Assembly: GCF_036370855.1 (NCBI RefSeq)
Contig: NC_088117.1
Span: 3,348,001-3,412,000, forward strand
Source of the DNA: Dromaius novaehollandiae
Taxonomy: Eukaryota; Chordata; Aves; Casuariiformes; Dromaiidae
DNA length: 64,000 bases
Reading direction: 5' to 3'
Numbering within the stretch: the first letter of the stretch is position 1; each line of letters begins with the position of its first letter. Shown here one piece after another: positions 27,001-39,262 of this stretch. The notes under the pieces were generated by a model, which saw only the letters and a list, made by a program, of their open reading frames with translations, ran no database searches and was not told where the DNA came from. A program made the position numbers and the translations under genes.

Positions 27001-30000
27001 GTAAGCTCCCAGGTGAGCTCGCTAGACTTAGTGACTTCTCTTTGAGGAAGCATCTTTTGCATATTAGTAAAGAGAAAGAGCAAGATAGACATGAACTCTG
27101 TAGCGCAGCTCATTCTGTTCATGTCGCTCTCAACAGCATTTCAGCCTTTCAGTCCTGAAGTCTAGCATAACCTCCGTGCCAGGGCGGGAAGTAATTCTCT
27201 TCCCAGCTTCTCCTTATTTCCTGGAAAATGATGCTCTGTCCTGTTGCAGGCTGGAGAAGGTTGAGTTTCACCAGGAGAGAGGTAATGTTCTGGCTGCTCT
27301 ACTCAGTCTGAGTTGCGCAGAAGTGTTTGTGGGTGGCATTTCCCAACACTGCACCGCTTTGTAGCCACGAGTTGACAGGCAGCCCCTTGGCAAAATCCTC
27401 CGTTAGCTGTGAGCTCTGCACTTGGTTTATGAAGGCACTAAGTCTTGGCACTAATTGTATCTTGTTGGTGCCTGCTCTTTTTGTATATTCAGATGAGATC
27501 TGTTTGATGTAGGTAGAGAGATTTGTCCAATTCGTATGTGTTAAGTAAACTAAATATTTGAATTGCTTGTTAAACTGCTAGAGGCTCTAGCTGCTCCCTC
27601 CGCAGATGTGCAAAGGAATGAAGTGGCTCTCTTGGTGAATAGCTGCTTTGTACCATGTCAGACTCGGACTCCAACTGCCTTGTGGGTTGTATGGGCTGAT
27701 TTTGGCTGACGCAGTCACGGGAAGAGTTAACAAAGAGCTGTCGGCCCTGTGATGCTCTCTGGGATTGTCCCCACACTGTCCCTTCTCATCAGGAATTTGA
27801 AACTTCCCGGTGTCTCGTACAAGGAGTTTAATATTTCGAATCTCCATGCATTGCTCCTATCTGCCATGTGCTTCAGCATATTGATTACACAGGGCCAGCT
27901 TTGTGGGTTGCCTCGTAAATGGAGACTTCCTTGTGCTGCCCTGCGGCTTGGGAGCCGGGATGCAGTCCTGGAGGCACTGTCCCCTTTGCCACCGACACAG
28001 TGCTCCCTTGTCACGCTACTGCTGTAAAGCTTAAGTGTTTCTAGCTCCATTCAGTAACTAACTCTGTTACGGAGTTAATCATTGAGCAAAACTCAGCATT
28101 ACTCTTGGAAAACACTTCTTGGAAAAGCGTCATCATCGAGTGAACCTACGATGGAGCAATCAACTTCCGTGCCTCAAAACTCTCCTTTTGTACAGAATGA
28201 GAGGGAAGTGCTTTTCTGAAATGCCATCTGCAATTATTCAGGCATACTGGGGTCCCTTAGGCTGCTCCAGCCCTAGCAGTACAGGGTTAATCTGTGATAC
28301 AGAAACCCAGTCTCAAGTCCCCTCCACTCCCAGGGGCATCTCTCAGTGAAAACAGGGAACCTGGTCTCTTCATCAAAAAAAAAAAAAAAAAAAAAGTAAA
28401 GAAAGAAAAAATAAAACCCCAGCTTTCTTCCTGTGTCAAGGAAAGGCTTTAGATGTACAAAAGCTCCTTATCTTCTCCTGGGTGACAGCAAATGCCTCGT
28501 TAATATGCTGATGCTATTGCAAAGCTGGTCTGTAAGTTTGCAGCCCCGAGGGTGCTATTCTGGGCTGCCGTGCAGAGATTGCGTGTGCCTGGAGTTATTC
28601 GGCAATTTGGGCTGACACATGACCATATTTTCAGGGCAAGCAGAGGCATGTAGATAAGCTCCTTGCTAACTCGTATTAAATGGCTAATCTTCCCAAAGAT
28701 CCTTTATCTAAAAGTTTCATAGAGAAAACCGCATCACATGAGAGTTTTGTAGATCATTGATTGCAGGTTGTAGTGGAGAAATGCAAGTGCCCACAGAGGT
28801 ATGCAGTTTAGGAACTCCTCCTCCTCCTCCTCCTCCTCTTATTAAATTTGCTGATCCATGGGAATTGCCAGACTGGGTCACATGGAGGGTCCAGGGTAGA
28901 TCCTTTTGGGATCTTTGTCCTCTGTAAAACGTCTGCTTTTATCCTCTGTTTCTGGTCTCCTAACCGGTTATTTAACTGCGTAGGGACCTTCCCTCTTATC
29001 CCGCTGCTGCCTGGAGCTTGGAGCCGAGCGGTTGCCCTGTGTTAAGACTAGAAGACCCCTCATCTTCGAAGAGAGCCTGAGCTCTGCCGGGCAGAGCCTA
29101 AACCAACCTACCGAACGGGTTCTGGTGCTTTGGGAGCTTTGCTGCCTCGGCTTGTGATGCTGTTACTCTGTCAGTTGGTACGGGACGCTGTAAATCAGCA
29201 GGCTTCCTGGTGCCCCCCCAGCTGCCTGCTGCTGCAGTTTTCAGATGTCTGCTATGATTTCTTGTGTTTTTGTCCACACTTCCTGCAGAAGTCAGCTGAA
29301 ACCCTCCTGCTGATAACTGCTGCAAAAGAGGGAGGCATTTAGCTGACCAGGTCTGCAAAGCTGCTAAACCAGCTGCTTTAAATGGCACCCGGCAGCACAC
29401 TGGCAGCCCATGAGGATCCTAGGACTGCAGGAATCAGCGCAGTCCCTTAATTTCGTCACGTCAGGATTATATTGCTTGGGGAGAGGGGATGCTTACAGGA
29501 AATCAGTGTCTGAAAAAAGCAACCCTTGATCACTGGTGCTACTCAGCCGTTAGCCAGCCTGGGATCTTGTGAAATACTCGCGTAGCATAACCACATTACA
29601 GAAAAACGGCTGTGTCCCTCTTGTCACAGCTGCGGCAGCTACTGCCCTCGTATCTAGGCTCTGTAGAAGAGGCATGTGGTGGGTTGGATGTGTTGGAGGC
29701 ACCGTGTCACGTTAACAGCGTCGGGAATAAACTGCGCCTCGCGCTTCATGACTTGCCTTGCCGTCCGGCTCCGTTGCGCGCTGCGCGAGGGATGGCAGCG
29801 GTGCCCCTTGCAGCCTCCGCCGGGGAGGTGCGGGCTTGGAGACGTCGTCCACCCCTGCTGCTTGGGGAAGGGGGACGGGTCGCCTGGACACGGGGCCTCT
29901 GCCATTTTCAGTGCCATCGCAGGCTGCTGAGATGCTGTCCCTGACACTCTCTTCATTGCTAGAATATCAGTTAAAGAAAAGGGTGATTTCTCCTTTTAAT

Positions 30001-33000
30001 GACACGAACTGCCCAAGATGTCCCTGTTCCCAAGGTGTAAAACACCTTACGCTGGCATCGTTGCTTTGGTTCTGCCACATCTAGCAAGCAGTGGATGTGA
30101 CACAGGGTGGAGAAGAGAAAAGCCACAATAAAGAAAGTGCTTGTGGAGCTGAGGATGCAAATTAAACCCATGGCTTGCTCATAAGCCAGGTTGTGATATT
30201 CAGGGTTTGTGAGAAGCAATCGGGCATATGCCCTCTTTCATTAATTGCAGACTCATGAGCTTTCCCAGCTTGACTTTCTGAAGCAAAGGGTCTGTTAACT
30301 TTCATTCTCCATGTAGCAAGTTTCTATAATCTTTTTTTTTAATATATCCAATCTGGTTTTGTAAATGGGGGATCTTCAGATGGTGGTCTGGGTGCAGCCT
30401 CAAATGAACTTCCTGACAGCCTTGCATCCCCTGAAGCGAGGCTGATTTTATTTCAAAGTGGGCCATGTATAACTATTCAGTTAAGCTTGTTGGGCAGTGT
30501 TTACCCTAGTTTCTCTTTTCTGGGTGGTCTGTTACTCATTATTGTTAAAATCATAGCAAATAAATAAAGGATTTCTGCTATGGCAACAAGAATCAAGTGG
30601 TGCAACAGCACAATATTCCCTGAAAAGCCTGCGTTGTTATTCCCAGTGTGGCTCTGATTGCTGGGCAGAGTATTAACATATGGGTATACGTTTTGGGGCT
30701 GTGCTCTGGCTATGTGACACAGGTCTGGGTAAAGCATTTCGATGAGCAAACAGTGACAAATCCCTGCAAACATGCAGAGTTGAAGGGTGCAGAATTTCTC
30801 CTTTCCACAACTGGCAGCTGCTGTCAGCAGAGGAATGGAGGAATCGCTGCAAAGATGCAATGAGCAGCTGCTTCTGACTGCGCTCAAGTGTCCTCAGCTC
30901 TTGGGAATATGCTTTTGTTCCAAAGCAAACGGCCCCTGTTGCCTTTTGTGCTTCCATCAAAGTCTACGTGGTCGAGCAAGAGGCTGCCTGTCTTCTGACT
31001 GCACAGTGCCCTGCTATCTGTGCTGTTACTGGGCTTCCGATTTTTTTAGATGCTTCCAGGGATCAAATCTGCCTGTGCTCCCTAAGCACCGCTCTGATAG
31101 TGCTCACTGCTGCTCAGAGGATTTCTTCAGATAGTCATGTTGACCTGTATTTCCTTTAGTTTTGTCCGAGTAGTTGCTCTCCATCTTCTGGATGAAGCAG
31201 AGTTGCTTTGTGCTTCCTCATCCTCCCCCGAAATGGCCTCGCGTCGGAGGAGGAAAGCTCGTGCTGCGAACCCGGGCGATGCCGCGGCGCTCTGCGGGCT
31301 TGTCGCTTTGGTCTTTGGGCTTTGCTTTCCGCTCGGCTCCGATTCCGTGCGGGCAGGTTTGCGCGAGGCCCCGGGGCTGGGGCGCAGGTGCGGGAAGGGA
31401 GCCACCGGCGCAGAACTTGTTCGCGGAAGCCCGGCCCAGCGCCAGCGAGCGATTGCTGCTCCCGTGTTTGCTTTGCTTGGGCGCGTCCTCGGGTGCTTTA
31501 TTGCAGCCCGGTTCTCCCGCCCGGCAGCTCTGGGGCCCTTCCGGGTTCTGCCGAGAGGTTTTTACGCGGGAGCCTTGCACCGATGCAAGCCGGTGCCAAG
31601 CAGGACGGCCTGGTGTCAGCCCTGCGCGTAGGCTGTCCTGGAGGCGGTGGTGAGGCCGCAGCTATCATGTGTTACGAGCTCTCCTTCGGGCTGGGGCCCT
31701 GGGTGCGTGGGGCTGGCCCTGCTGTAGTTAATGATTTTTTAAATTTTTTTTCATTTTTTGGAGCTTCAGTATTGCCTTGCACAAGGCTGCGGCCTGTCTG
31801 CAGCAGGTATCTGACAAACCCCGTTGGAAGAGCGGTTCTGGAGGACACGGAGCTCAGCTCCTGCGAGCTGGGAGCAAACGTTGCCCGAGTCAAATCAGCC
31901 CTGAGCAGTTGGGAACTACTTTAATTCAGGCCTTGGGCTGGGCTGGGCTGTTGGCACATTGCCTCTGGGCACTGTGTGGGGGGGGGTCTCCTGAACCTGC
32001 TGGTTTCCGTTGCTTTCTACTCCCTCTTTGGCTTTACTCCCTGGATGGGGCTGTTTTCTCTTCTCGTCTACTCACAGCTTTGCTCCAAATTAGGAGTCTG
32101 GCCTGGACTAGCAGCTCTGTTAATTTTTCTTGAAAATGCTGCAGGGAGAGCATGAGGGAGCAAGACGTTAACCTGCTTCTCCCTGCAGGATCATGTCCTA
32201 CAGATTTGTACGGCTGCAGCCTCCTGGTGTGCGTTGCCCAACCTGTGGCTGGTGCTTCTGGCGCTTCTTTCTTGTCTTTTAGACTCAAAGTCATTTTTCT
32301 TGGAGATCTCTTCCTGTTAGCAGAAAACCAGGAAAACTTAGTTCCGTCTCCCAAGGTTAAATTCTTGAAAACCTGGCACATCTGTCCTGTCCCCCTTATT
32401 TTCCGTGTTCAGAAGCAGCTTTAGCCAAGTATTTCTTGTCTTTCAGAGTACGTTGCTGGTGCTTGTAGGCAGGCTGCGTGCCGTGACAGCTCTGGGATAG
32501 CTTCTGAGCTTCCAGGAGTCCTGGGCGCTTCCGCCCTCGAGGCCCTGGTGCCTGGCAGCGTCGGTCACCCTTGGAGCACAGACGTTACCCTGTGAACGGT
32601 CACTGCCTGCTCTGCTGCCTGGCTCGGATCAGGGAGCATCTAGGTCAGCAGCGGGGGTGAGAAATTCCCAGGAAACGGCAACCGGGATATTCTGATCTTC
32701 AGGGCTGCTTTTTTCCAAGCCCTTTTCTCTAAAATGTAATCACTCCCTTCCGCTTGCAATCTGGCTGAAGGTAGAGCTGCCCTGCCAGAACCGGGGCAGG
32801 GAATGGGGAAGTGCAGCTGGTTGCCCTCACTGCTGTTTCTGCCCCTCCTTCTCCTGGTAACGCGGGGAAAGGAGCCGTCCTGTGTCGGAAGTGCATCCTG
32901 GACTCGCGCAGAATAGCACATAGCTCCAATATATGTGTTCGCAGCGTGGAGGAGGCATTAGGTCCTCGCTTTGTCACCCGGCCTTGAGTCAAGTTCCCCT

Positions 33001-36000
33001 TGCTGCTTTTCAGAAGAGCAGCAGTGAAACGCTTGGCGTGTGCTTGCTTGATAGCCTGCTTAGGGCCACGCGCTGTTTTCGAGCCTGCGGTGTGTTTTGT
33101 ATATGAGGGAAGCTGCAAGTATGGCACATCTGGCAAAAGTGGCTGCACTTTCTTCTTGGCAGTCATTACATGAGACGAGAAGAGCTCTTCTGAATCAGCA
33201 AGCTCCTACCGCCTGTCACAAGCAACCACGTCCCTTTAATTCTGAACATAACTCTATCAGCTCAATTTTAACTGTAGTTAGAAGTAAAGAGATCAAAAAG
33301 TCCTTTTAGGCTGCTGGTCCTGAATCTTCATCCACTGTTGGCTAGATGCTTCCCTGGTTTTGGCTTCAATTTGTTCCTGGCAAGCTTATCCTCCTTGTTT
33401 GTCTGTGTTGTATGCTAGCATCAGCAGCTCTTCTCTGCTCCTCGCGTTTATTTTCTTGACATACTTGTAAAGCACTATTATACTTTCTTTCCACCTTTAT
33501 TTTGCCAGTGTAAACAAGGCAAACCTCATCTCCACCTGTTCAAGACAGATGCATTGTAGCTGGATCTTCCAAGCAGGACTGTAGATAATAATTAAGACAT
33601 GTAAGGCTGCAGGCAGCAGGGGAACAATCCCTTCCCTCCACTTTGCTTGGGACTTGTAAGACCACGTCGGGAGCACCGTGTCTGGGTTTGGGCCTCCTGG
33701 TACGGGAAAGGCATCGACAAACTGGAGCAAGTTCAGCTGAGGCCACCAGCGTGGTCTGGGGCTGGAGCAAATAGCACATGAGGAGAAGCTGAGGGAGCTG
33801 GTTTGTTCAGCCTGGAGAAGTGTGTGTATGTGTGTGCGTGTGTGTGTGTGAGCGCGTGTGTTTATCTAGTTGTCTTAACTACGCACTCGGTGCTAGAGAA
33901 GATGGAGGCAGGCTTTTCTGGGAGGTGCACAGAGAAGGGACAAGAGGCGAAAGGCACAACAAGTTGCAACACGGGAGATTCTGATCAGGTGCAAGGGGGA
34001 AAAAATCATTCACGGTAAGGATGGTCAAATGCTGGAACAAGGACCCAGAGAGGGAGGGGGATCTGCATCTTCGGCGATGTTCAGAACTTTGTTAGACAAC
34101 CTGACGTAGCTCTGAGCAGGAGTCTGGACCAGAGACCTTTCAACCTGAAGTGCTCGGTGATGCCGTGGGCTGCAGCACACAGCACGAGGGGGCATGTTTA
34201 CACACAGGAGGTGTCTCGGTGATGGCTGCAAATCTGTGCATCATATATGCAGGAGGCAGATTTATTGTAGGATAAAAGGGAAGATTAGTATAAAACATAT
34301 CAGAATGACTGTCTTAAAAATGTTTGATGGAATATCATGTTAGTAATTCCCTATTTCTAGTGGAAATTTCTTGCTTTATTCCAGGTTTATTTAAGCACCA
34401 TCCTAGTGATGATTACAGTCCTGTAACCAATCCAAAGTTTTCTTTTCCAGTTATTCACAGGTGATGAACTTCTCACTGTTGTTTAAAATCCTTACCAGGC
34501 TCTTAAAGCAAGTTCTTGGTCTTAAACATTATCCCATTTCTAGCGTTCTGCTCTCCAGTTTTCTGAATAAATCAGAAAATATTCTGTTTCTTCCCTTGAC
34601 TGAGTCCCATGTTGGAGTCATCTTCATTTTCTCAGGCTCCCACTTAGTTTGCAAAGATCATTAGTGAGAATGTTAAATAAAACTGACTTCAAAACAGAAC
34701 CTTAAGGACCTCCTTGTTGCTTTATTTTCCATCTCTAACACTACTTGTTACCATCTCTCCTTTAGCAGCTTGTCTTTTGGCATTAATCTCTGGTTTTATC
34801 TAGCTTAACTAGCTTTTGTCATGGTACCTTCCTAAAAATGTAGTCCCAACAGCTGAGGTTTTTTATTTTATTGCCTAGAGCATGGGTAGTCAAATGAGTT
34901 GGCAGGCGTTAGAGACGCCAGCTTCCCAGCTTGGGGATGATCCCCTTTACTCCTTGGCAACACTTACTACAGTTGGGGGACATGCAGGCAGCTCCTTCTG
35001 GCTGCTGGGTATCCCAATATTAGATGGTGGCAAAGTGTTTATAAGGGGCAAAAAAGCCCAGAGGTACTCCAGACCTATGAGCTTCCTGACTCCATCCCAT
35101 CCATTTGGCTATCTGCCTCCGTGGTTTCTCTCAGTGCAGTAAGAGAATCTGTAAGGCATGTGGGGGGAAGGTGTGGGGAGTGCTCAATAGCATCCTTATG
35201 CCAGGATGAAGCCCTGGGACGGGAGGGCGCTCTGCCAGCAGCATTCGTATCAGTGCCAGTGTTGAGATCAGTGGGTCCTAGTCCTACTTTCTAACGAATC
35301 TCCTTTGCTGTTGTCTAGATGAAGATCTCTTTCAATGAGACAAGTTTGCAGACCATGTTTGAGTACCCCTCAGAGAGCTCACTAGCAGAAGAAGAGGAGG
35401 AGGAGGAGGAAGGACGTGCTTCTGAAACAGAGGAAGACAAGACTTGCACCTTTTTCATTCCATGCCCAAATAGCACTTTGAATCCCAGTACACCTAACTC
35501 AGGTGAGCCAGGCACTGGTGTTGGCACTGTGGGGTTATTGGTGGCGTATGGCACTGTCCAAATTTCCTACAACCCCTTGTGGGGCTCCACACAGCTGGAA
35601 ATACTGATGGAGGTGATCTCCTATCATCTGACAGCGGAACTGGGGCTTACTGGGGACAGGGCTTGAACTGAACAGGGGAATCACAGGCCTCTGGCCTGAG
35701 ATGATATGGGTCCAAAACTTAAAAATAACGCTTTGCATTACGTGCTTGGCTGACTATCCAAGAGGGTATGTGCTGCCGTGATGTCTGCCAGCAACCTTCA
35801 TCAGGGGAACTGGCAGTTCCTACAGAGAGCAAGACACGGGCTTGTCCCTGCCCCTGCAGATGGGCGTCTTCCATCCCATCCCTGCCAGGACCCTGACCTT
35901 TCCTCCTTTTGGGGAGGTGGGGATTACTCACGTCAGCTGTGTCCTTCCAGCAGATTTATCCAGCTACACCCCAAAGCACTCCGTGAAGTTCAGCGAGTGG

Positions 36001-36539
36001 CAGGAGCAGAAGTATGAGGAGATGCCCAACTCAGAGGGACCCCTCCGAAAAGAAGCTGATTCCCTTGGGAACCAAGTCATGGTGAGATTTTAAAGCAGTT
36101 CTTGGCTTTGTCGTGTTGTGCTCTCATCTGGCTTTTGGGTTAGTCTGGCCAGTGGATGAAATGGGATGTGCCTTCCACTGAACTCCTGTGTTTGGGAGCA
36201 GTGGTGGGCTTCCCTTGGCACCGAAAACACCAAGGGATCAACAAGAAGCTCCCACTGCCACTAACAGCTCTTCAACTCAACATCTTCTTCATGTGTAGGG
36301 GAAACTTAAGGAATCCAGCATGCTTTGTGGTCAAGGGCATGTTTGGAGCGGGAACTAAATGCAGACATTAGCCCTGGGCAAGGTGCCAATTCAGTCTTCA
36401 CCATCCAAAGGTTTGCATGCACCTCATTTGCCTTAGATTTGATGACACCTCTGTTTCAACTCTGCTTTCTCCACAGCTGACCCCAGCAGAGAAGGGTGGA
36501 CTCTCCGACTTCAGCAGTGAGCCTGCGCTGTATTTTTGA
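18073..36539 (+). CDS. TPRN: TPRN, taperin (complete, 4 coding exons, 817 aa)
   Basis: Exons 18073-20151, 35319-35502, 35954-36081 and 36477-36539 join in frame with GT-AG borders. The product is 817 residues; human taperin is about 711. Diagnostic blocks are PAWKREILERKR at residues 16-27, an ADNILIIES block following GIRTIR, a YPTVNEIEVIGGYLSLER block at about 665-682, SSYTPKHSV in exon 3 and the C-terminus EPALYF. The start at 18073 has a near-perfect Kozak context and lines up with the human N-terminus; an in-frame ATG 426 nt upstream is unlikely. The middle of exon 1 is low-complexity Pro/Ala/Gly and includes a 17-residue repeat from residue 275. Exon 2 opens with M-KISF (K695-F698), an RVxF-type PP1 docking motif known in human taperin, followed by an acidic run. 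Taperin sits at the base of hair-cell stereocilia, and human mutations cause deafness DFNB79 (family knowledge). Confidence 0.95.
18895..19010 (+). repeat. 51-bp coding minisatellite in TPRN exon 1
   Basis: A 51-bp unit begins at 18895, 18946 and 18997. The first two copies are nearly identical and the third decays after about 15 bases. Each full unit encodes 17 residues beginning PLPGAPRAPQAVPA, so gain or loss of a unit keeps frame. More degenerate proline-rich copies follow to about 19110. Confidence 0.85.
21740..22018 (+). mobile_element. CR1-type LINE 3'-end fragment
   Basis: Sense-oriented CR1 tail. The blocks 'acactggaacagggacccag', 'tccttggagctatttgaa' and a diverged 'gagaggccctttcccaact' appear in the order expected for the CR1 3' region. 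The copy is diverged and the end at about 22018 is approximate. Confidence 0.75.
28375..28395 (+). repeat. Poly-A tract
   Basis: Twenty-one consecutive A, followed by more A-rich sequence with an AATAAA-like stretch. It could be the tail of an old retrotransposed copy or a simple repeat; I cannot identify a source transcript upstream. Confidence 0.7.
28815..28839 (+). repeat. CTC trinucleotide microsatellite
   Basis: About eight consecutive CTC units in TPRN intron 1. Confidence 0.85.
31230..31660. promoter_or_regulatory. Intronic CpG-rich patch in TPRN, possible internal promoter
   Basis: About 430 bp of CpG-dense sequence, isolated within a less GC-rich intron and 3.7 kb upstream of TPRN exon 2. 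Overlapping ORFs in three frames are uninformative. Its position would suit an internal promoter for a transcript starting near exon 2, but no start site or TATA box can be identified. Confidence 0.3.
33490..34180 (+). mobile_element. CR1-type LINE fragment interrupted by a TG microsatellite
   Basis: Sense-oriented CR1 sequence. 'gagggagctggtttgttcag' and 'cctggagaag' are followed by a TG-rich microsatellite (about 33820-33861). After that come 'gaagggacaagaggcgaaag', 'caaatgctggaacaaggacc' and 'gagtctggaccagagacctt'. The order fits the CR1 3' kilobase. The left end is approximate. Confidence 0.7.
33820..33861 (+). repeat. TG dinucleotide microsatellite
   Basis: An imperfect TG run with a few substitutions, at the point in the CR1 copy where the conserved sequence after 'cctggagaag' is replaced. 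Confidence 0.85.
34500..34860 (-). mobile_element. Possible ancient CR1/L3-like LINE relic (antisense)
   Basis: The plus strand has a block around 'gaatgttaaataaaactgac' followed by an 'aaccttaaggacctcc' block. This resembles the reverse complement of widespread vertebrate CR1/L3-type copies. Divergence is high and the assignment is from memory only. Confidence 0.35.
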
Positions 36540-37176
36540 TTGCTTCATCTTCTAGCCTGCAGCAGCAGCTGCTGGACAAAACCTGGCAGTGCACCTTCCC
36601 AATGCCTGTGTAAGCACCACGGAAATAAGCTTCTGGGTCCTTTCTTCGTCACAAATTACATAGGATCCTGATGCCAAGGGTGGACTAGATGCCATTGGGC
36701 ATCCTGGGAGAATATTTGCACTGGATTCTGGGACCTAGCTACTACTTTTAAGGCATATGATTTATTCTGCCTGTGGCCTTGCATATTCCTTGTTCAAGAT
36801 CAGCTGTGATTAGACAAGCATCTGAAGAACAGATCTGTAATCCCAGGATGGATGTAGATTCTCTCAGGGCCTAGCTGAGTCCACTCATGCAGGCACTATA
36901 TGGGCTCTGGGAAGGTTTTGAAACACTCCTCTCATTAGAGACCCCAGGGAAGAACGGTTCTGGAGCTGGAGCACTGGGAGTGTCTGGGCAGTTAGCTGGA
37001 TTCACATAAGTGGTTGTGATTTGACAGCTCGATTACAGTGGTTGTCAATTTATTAAACTGTTGAAGGTTGGTTTATTCTCAGCATGTTTCTGGATCAAGT
37101 TTCACTGAACTACCACAGAATTTATGTGCCAGTTAAGTTTGTGTGAAGGGAGTTGAATGCACCCTATGGGAAGGGG

Positions 37177-37182
37177 AATAAA
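37177..37182 (+). terminator. Polyadenylation signal AATAAA, candidate 3' end of TPRN
   Basis: The first canonical hexamer downstream of the TPRN stop codon, 638 nt after it. A variant ATTAAA lies slightly upstream at 37052-37057. The sequence between the stop and this signal is read as TPRN 3' UTR. Confidence 0.6.
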
Positions 37183-39188
37183 TGCCTTTAGCTTTAGGTG
37201 TCATTTTTGCACTAATCTGTAAAGTGTCCAGTCTGGCTTGAGCCTCTTGAAGATTCCCTAACATTGGCCATAGCTTTGATTTGTCCATGCCGAACTCTGG
37301 CATCCAGTCTCTAATAACTGCCCTTTGTGCTTCAGTTTGCCTAGTTCCTTTTGTTGCTTTGTTCTAGCATCTAATGGGGCCAGGCCCAAGATATATCTGT
37401 CCTGGCTGCTGGGGAGACTTGCTTCTTGCCAAGCTCTTTTTGCTCCTCTAATGGAGAGCACAGGAGGACCATTTCACTCCTTTCTTCTGCAGAACTTGAA
37501 CAAGGAATATGCTGTTTTCTAGATATTTTTTTTATAGTTCTATTGTAATTGTTTAATGCAGCCAATATGCAAAGGAATCTGCTAGACTCTTCCACTTAAG
37601 TGTTCTACTACTGTAAACTCAGGGTCAAGATTGCACTCTGGAAAAGACCGAACACTGCTGCTAATGTGATTTGCATTTCTGGGATTAAAAGAGATGCGAT
37701 TGGAATAGTTATGGCCTCTTTGGGCTTTATGACATTAGTGGTACCCCACTGTGTGGCTCTCTCCAAAGGACCAAGCTGGCATCGTTGATTAAATTTGATA
37801 CTTTCACTGGTTTGTCTATTATATATAGACAAGGAATGTCTAGTCAAGCTGACACTGATCTATGAATTGAAAATGCTCTGCTTACTTTGCACTTGTCTTG
37901 GTGCATGCTGTAGTAGCAGGAGGAAATTTTTTCTGCTGAAAAATACAGTCATGTCTAAATGTTAGGACATTATTTAGTTTTAGCTCTTCTCCCCTTCACC
38001 TGCCCTAGGTGCCCAAATATGTCTGAAAAGATAATCCAAAGAACTGAGCTACTCAACAGTTTGTTAGATTTTGGCAGGGGGAGGGAGGACATATTTTTCA
38101 CCTCCTTGCACTTGCTAAGACTTGTCCTTTCCAAGCTAATTAGAGATGACATGACCTCCCAGGAGGAGTATAAGGCTGGCAGTCTGTCTGTGAAATTACA
38201 GAACTGCTGTATAAAGAGCATGGCAGTGAGTCCCATGCACTAAGTCTTCTCCCAGTAATGAAATACTTCAGGAGCAAAATGCTGAGCCTGGAGAACAAAG
38301 AAAAATGCAGGACTGCGAGTGACTTTTCAGATTTAAGGGGCGAGTAAGTTATCAAATATGTGGAGTTGACAACACTGAGCATTGCCCGCAGCCAGTAGCT
38401 GTGCACAGAGCCAAAGGAGATCAGGGACTGTCTTTGAAGTGTAAAGGTTGTGCGCAGCCTTTCTAGCAGAAAAGGTCCCAACAAGCATCTTGTGTTGTAG
38501 AAAAGTTCAAGCCTTTTTAAGACATCCCATCTCTAGATGCAGCTTAACAAAATTGCAGGTGATGAAGCAAAAGCTGCTTGCAAGTGGCTAGGAATGAGTT
38601 GTCTGAACTGTTCCTTTGTTCTGCTATAGATCAATGATGAATGCGGAAGCGAACAATACCATGCGGGTTGTTCCACGGACCTCAGCCACCTGAAATGCTG
38701 CTCTCATACTTTGGGTGCTGTTGCTCAGAGAAATAGCTCTGTGCCTACAACTTCTCTGGTTAGGGCTGGTTCAGTAGATGCTTGAAAGCGCAGAGCGTGC
38801 TTCTCGAGCAGAGCACATGGTCTTTGGTGTACTCCTGATTTCTCTGCTCCTTCTTCCAGTATGCCTGATCTACCTTGCAGCCATGATTTACACCTCACTG
38901 AGTGCTGCCTTCACACTTCCTACCTTTGTATTCTAATCCCTGTCTGTGCTGGATGAACTCTTTGCTCGTCCCTGGCAAAGCAAGCTGAATGCTGCCTTGG
39001 GGGCAAAAGCATTAGCTGGTAGGTCACCTCCTTGGATATGCTTCAGTATCACTGTACTCCAAATAAAGGGTATTTTTGTAGGATGCCTACCCTGATCTCT
39101 AGCATCTTAGTCTAGAGGATTAAGTTTAGCAGATCTCTAATGCCAAAGTGCATCTGAAAGGAAAACGTACATCTGCAAGACAAAAACA
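37183..39188. other. Intergenic spacer between the TPRN and SSNA1 3' ends
   Basis: No coding exon or clear repeat is seen. A second plus-strand AATAAA at 39062-39067 might serve a longer TPRN 3' UTR. The two genes converge here. Confidence 0.5.
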
Positions 39189-39194
39189 TTTATT
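39189..39194 (-). terminator. Polyadenylation signal AATAAA (minus strand) for SSNA1
   Basis: TTTATT on the plus strand reads AATAAA on the minus strand, about 70 nt after the SSNA1 stop codon. The short distance suits a compact 3' UTR. Confidence 0.7.
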
Positions 39195-39262
39195 AAATGT
39201 GGCATCCTTGTACCAGAGCAGCTGTCCCAGACCCACAGGTCTTTCCAGGTTGAAGAGCAAGT

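Larger units (their letters stand above)
20152..35318 (+). other. TPRN intron 1 (15.2 kb)
   Basis: The intron runs from the GTAACT donor after exon 1 to the TAG acceptor before exon 2. A run of 13 G (20161-20173) starts nine bases after the donor. Inside are CR1 relics (about 21740-22018 and 33490-34180), a possible older LINE relic (34500-34860), a poly-A tract at 28375-28395, a CTC repeat at 28815-28839 and a CpG-rich patch at 31230-31660. I recognise no nested protein-coding gene on either strand. Confidence 0.75.
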
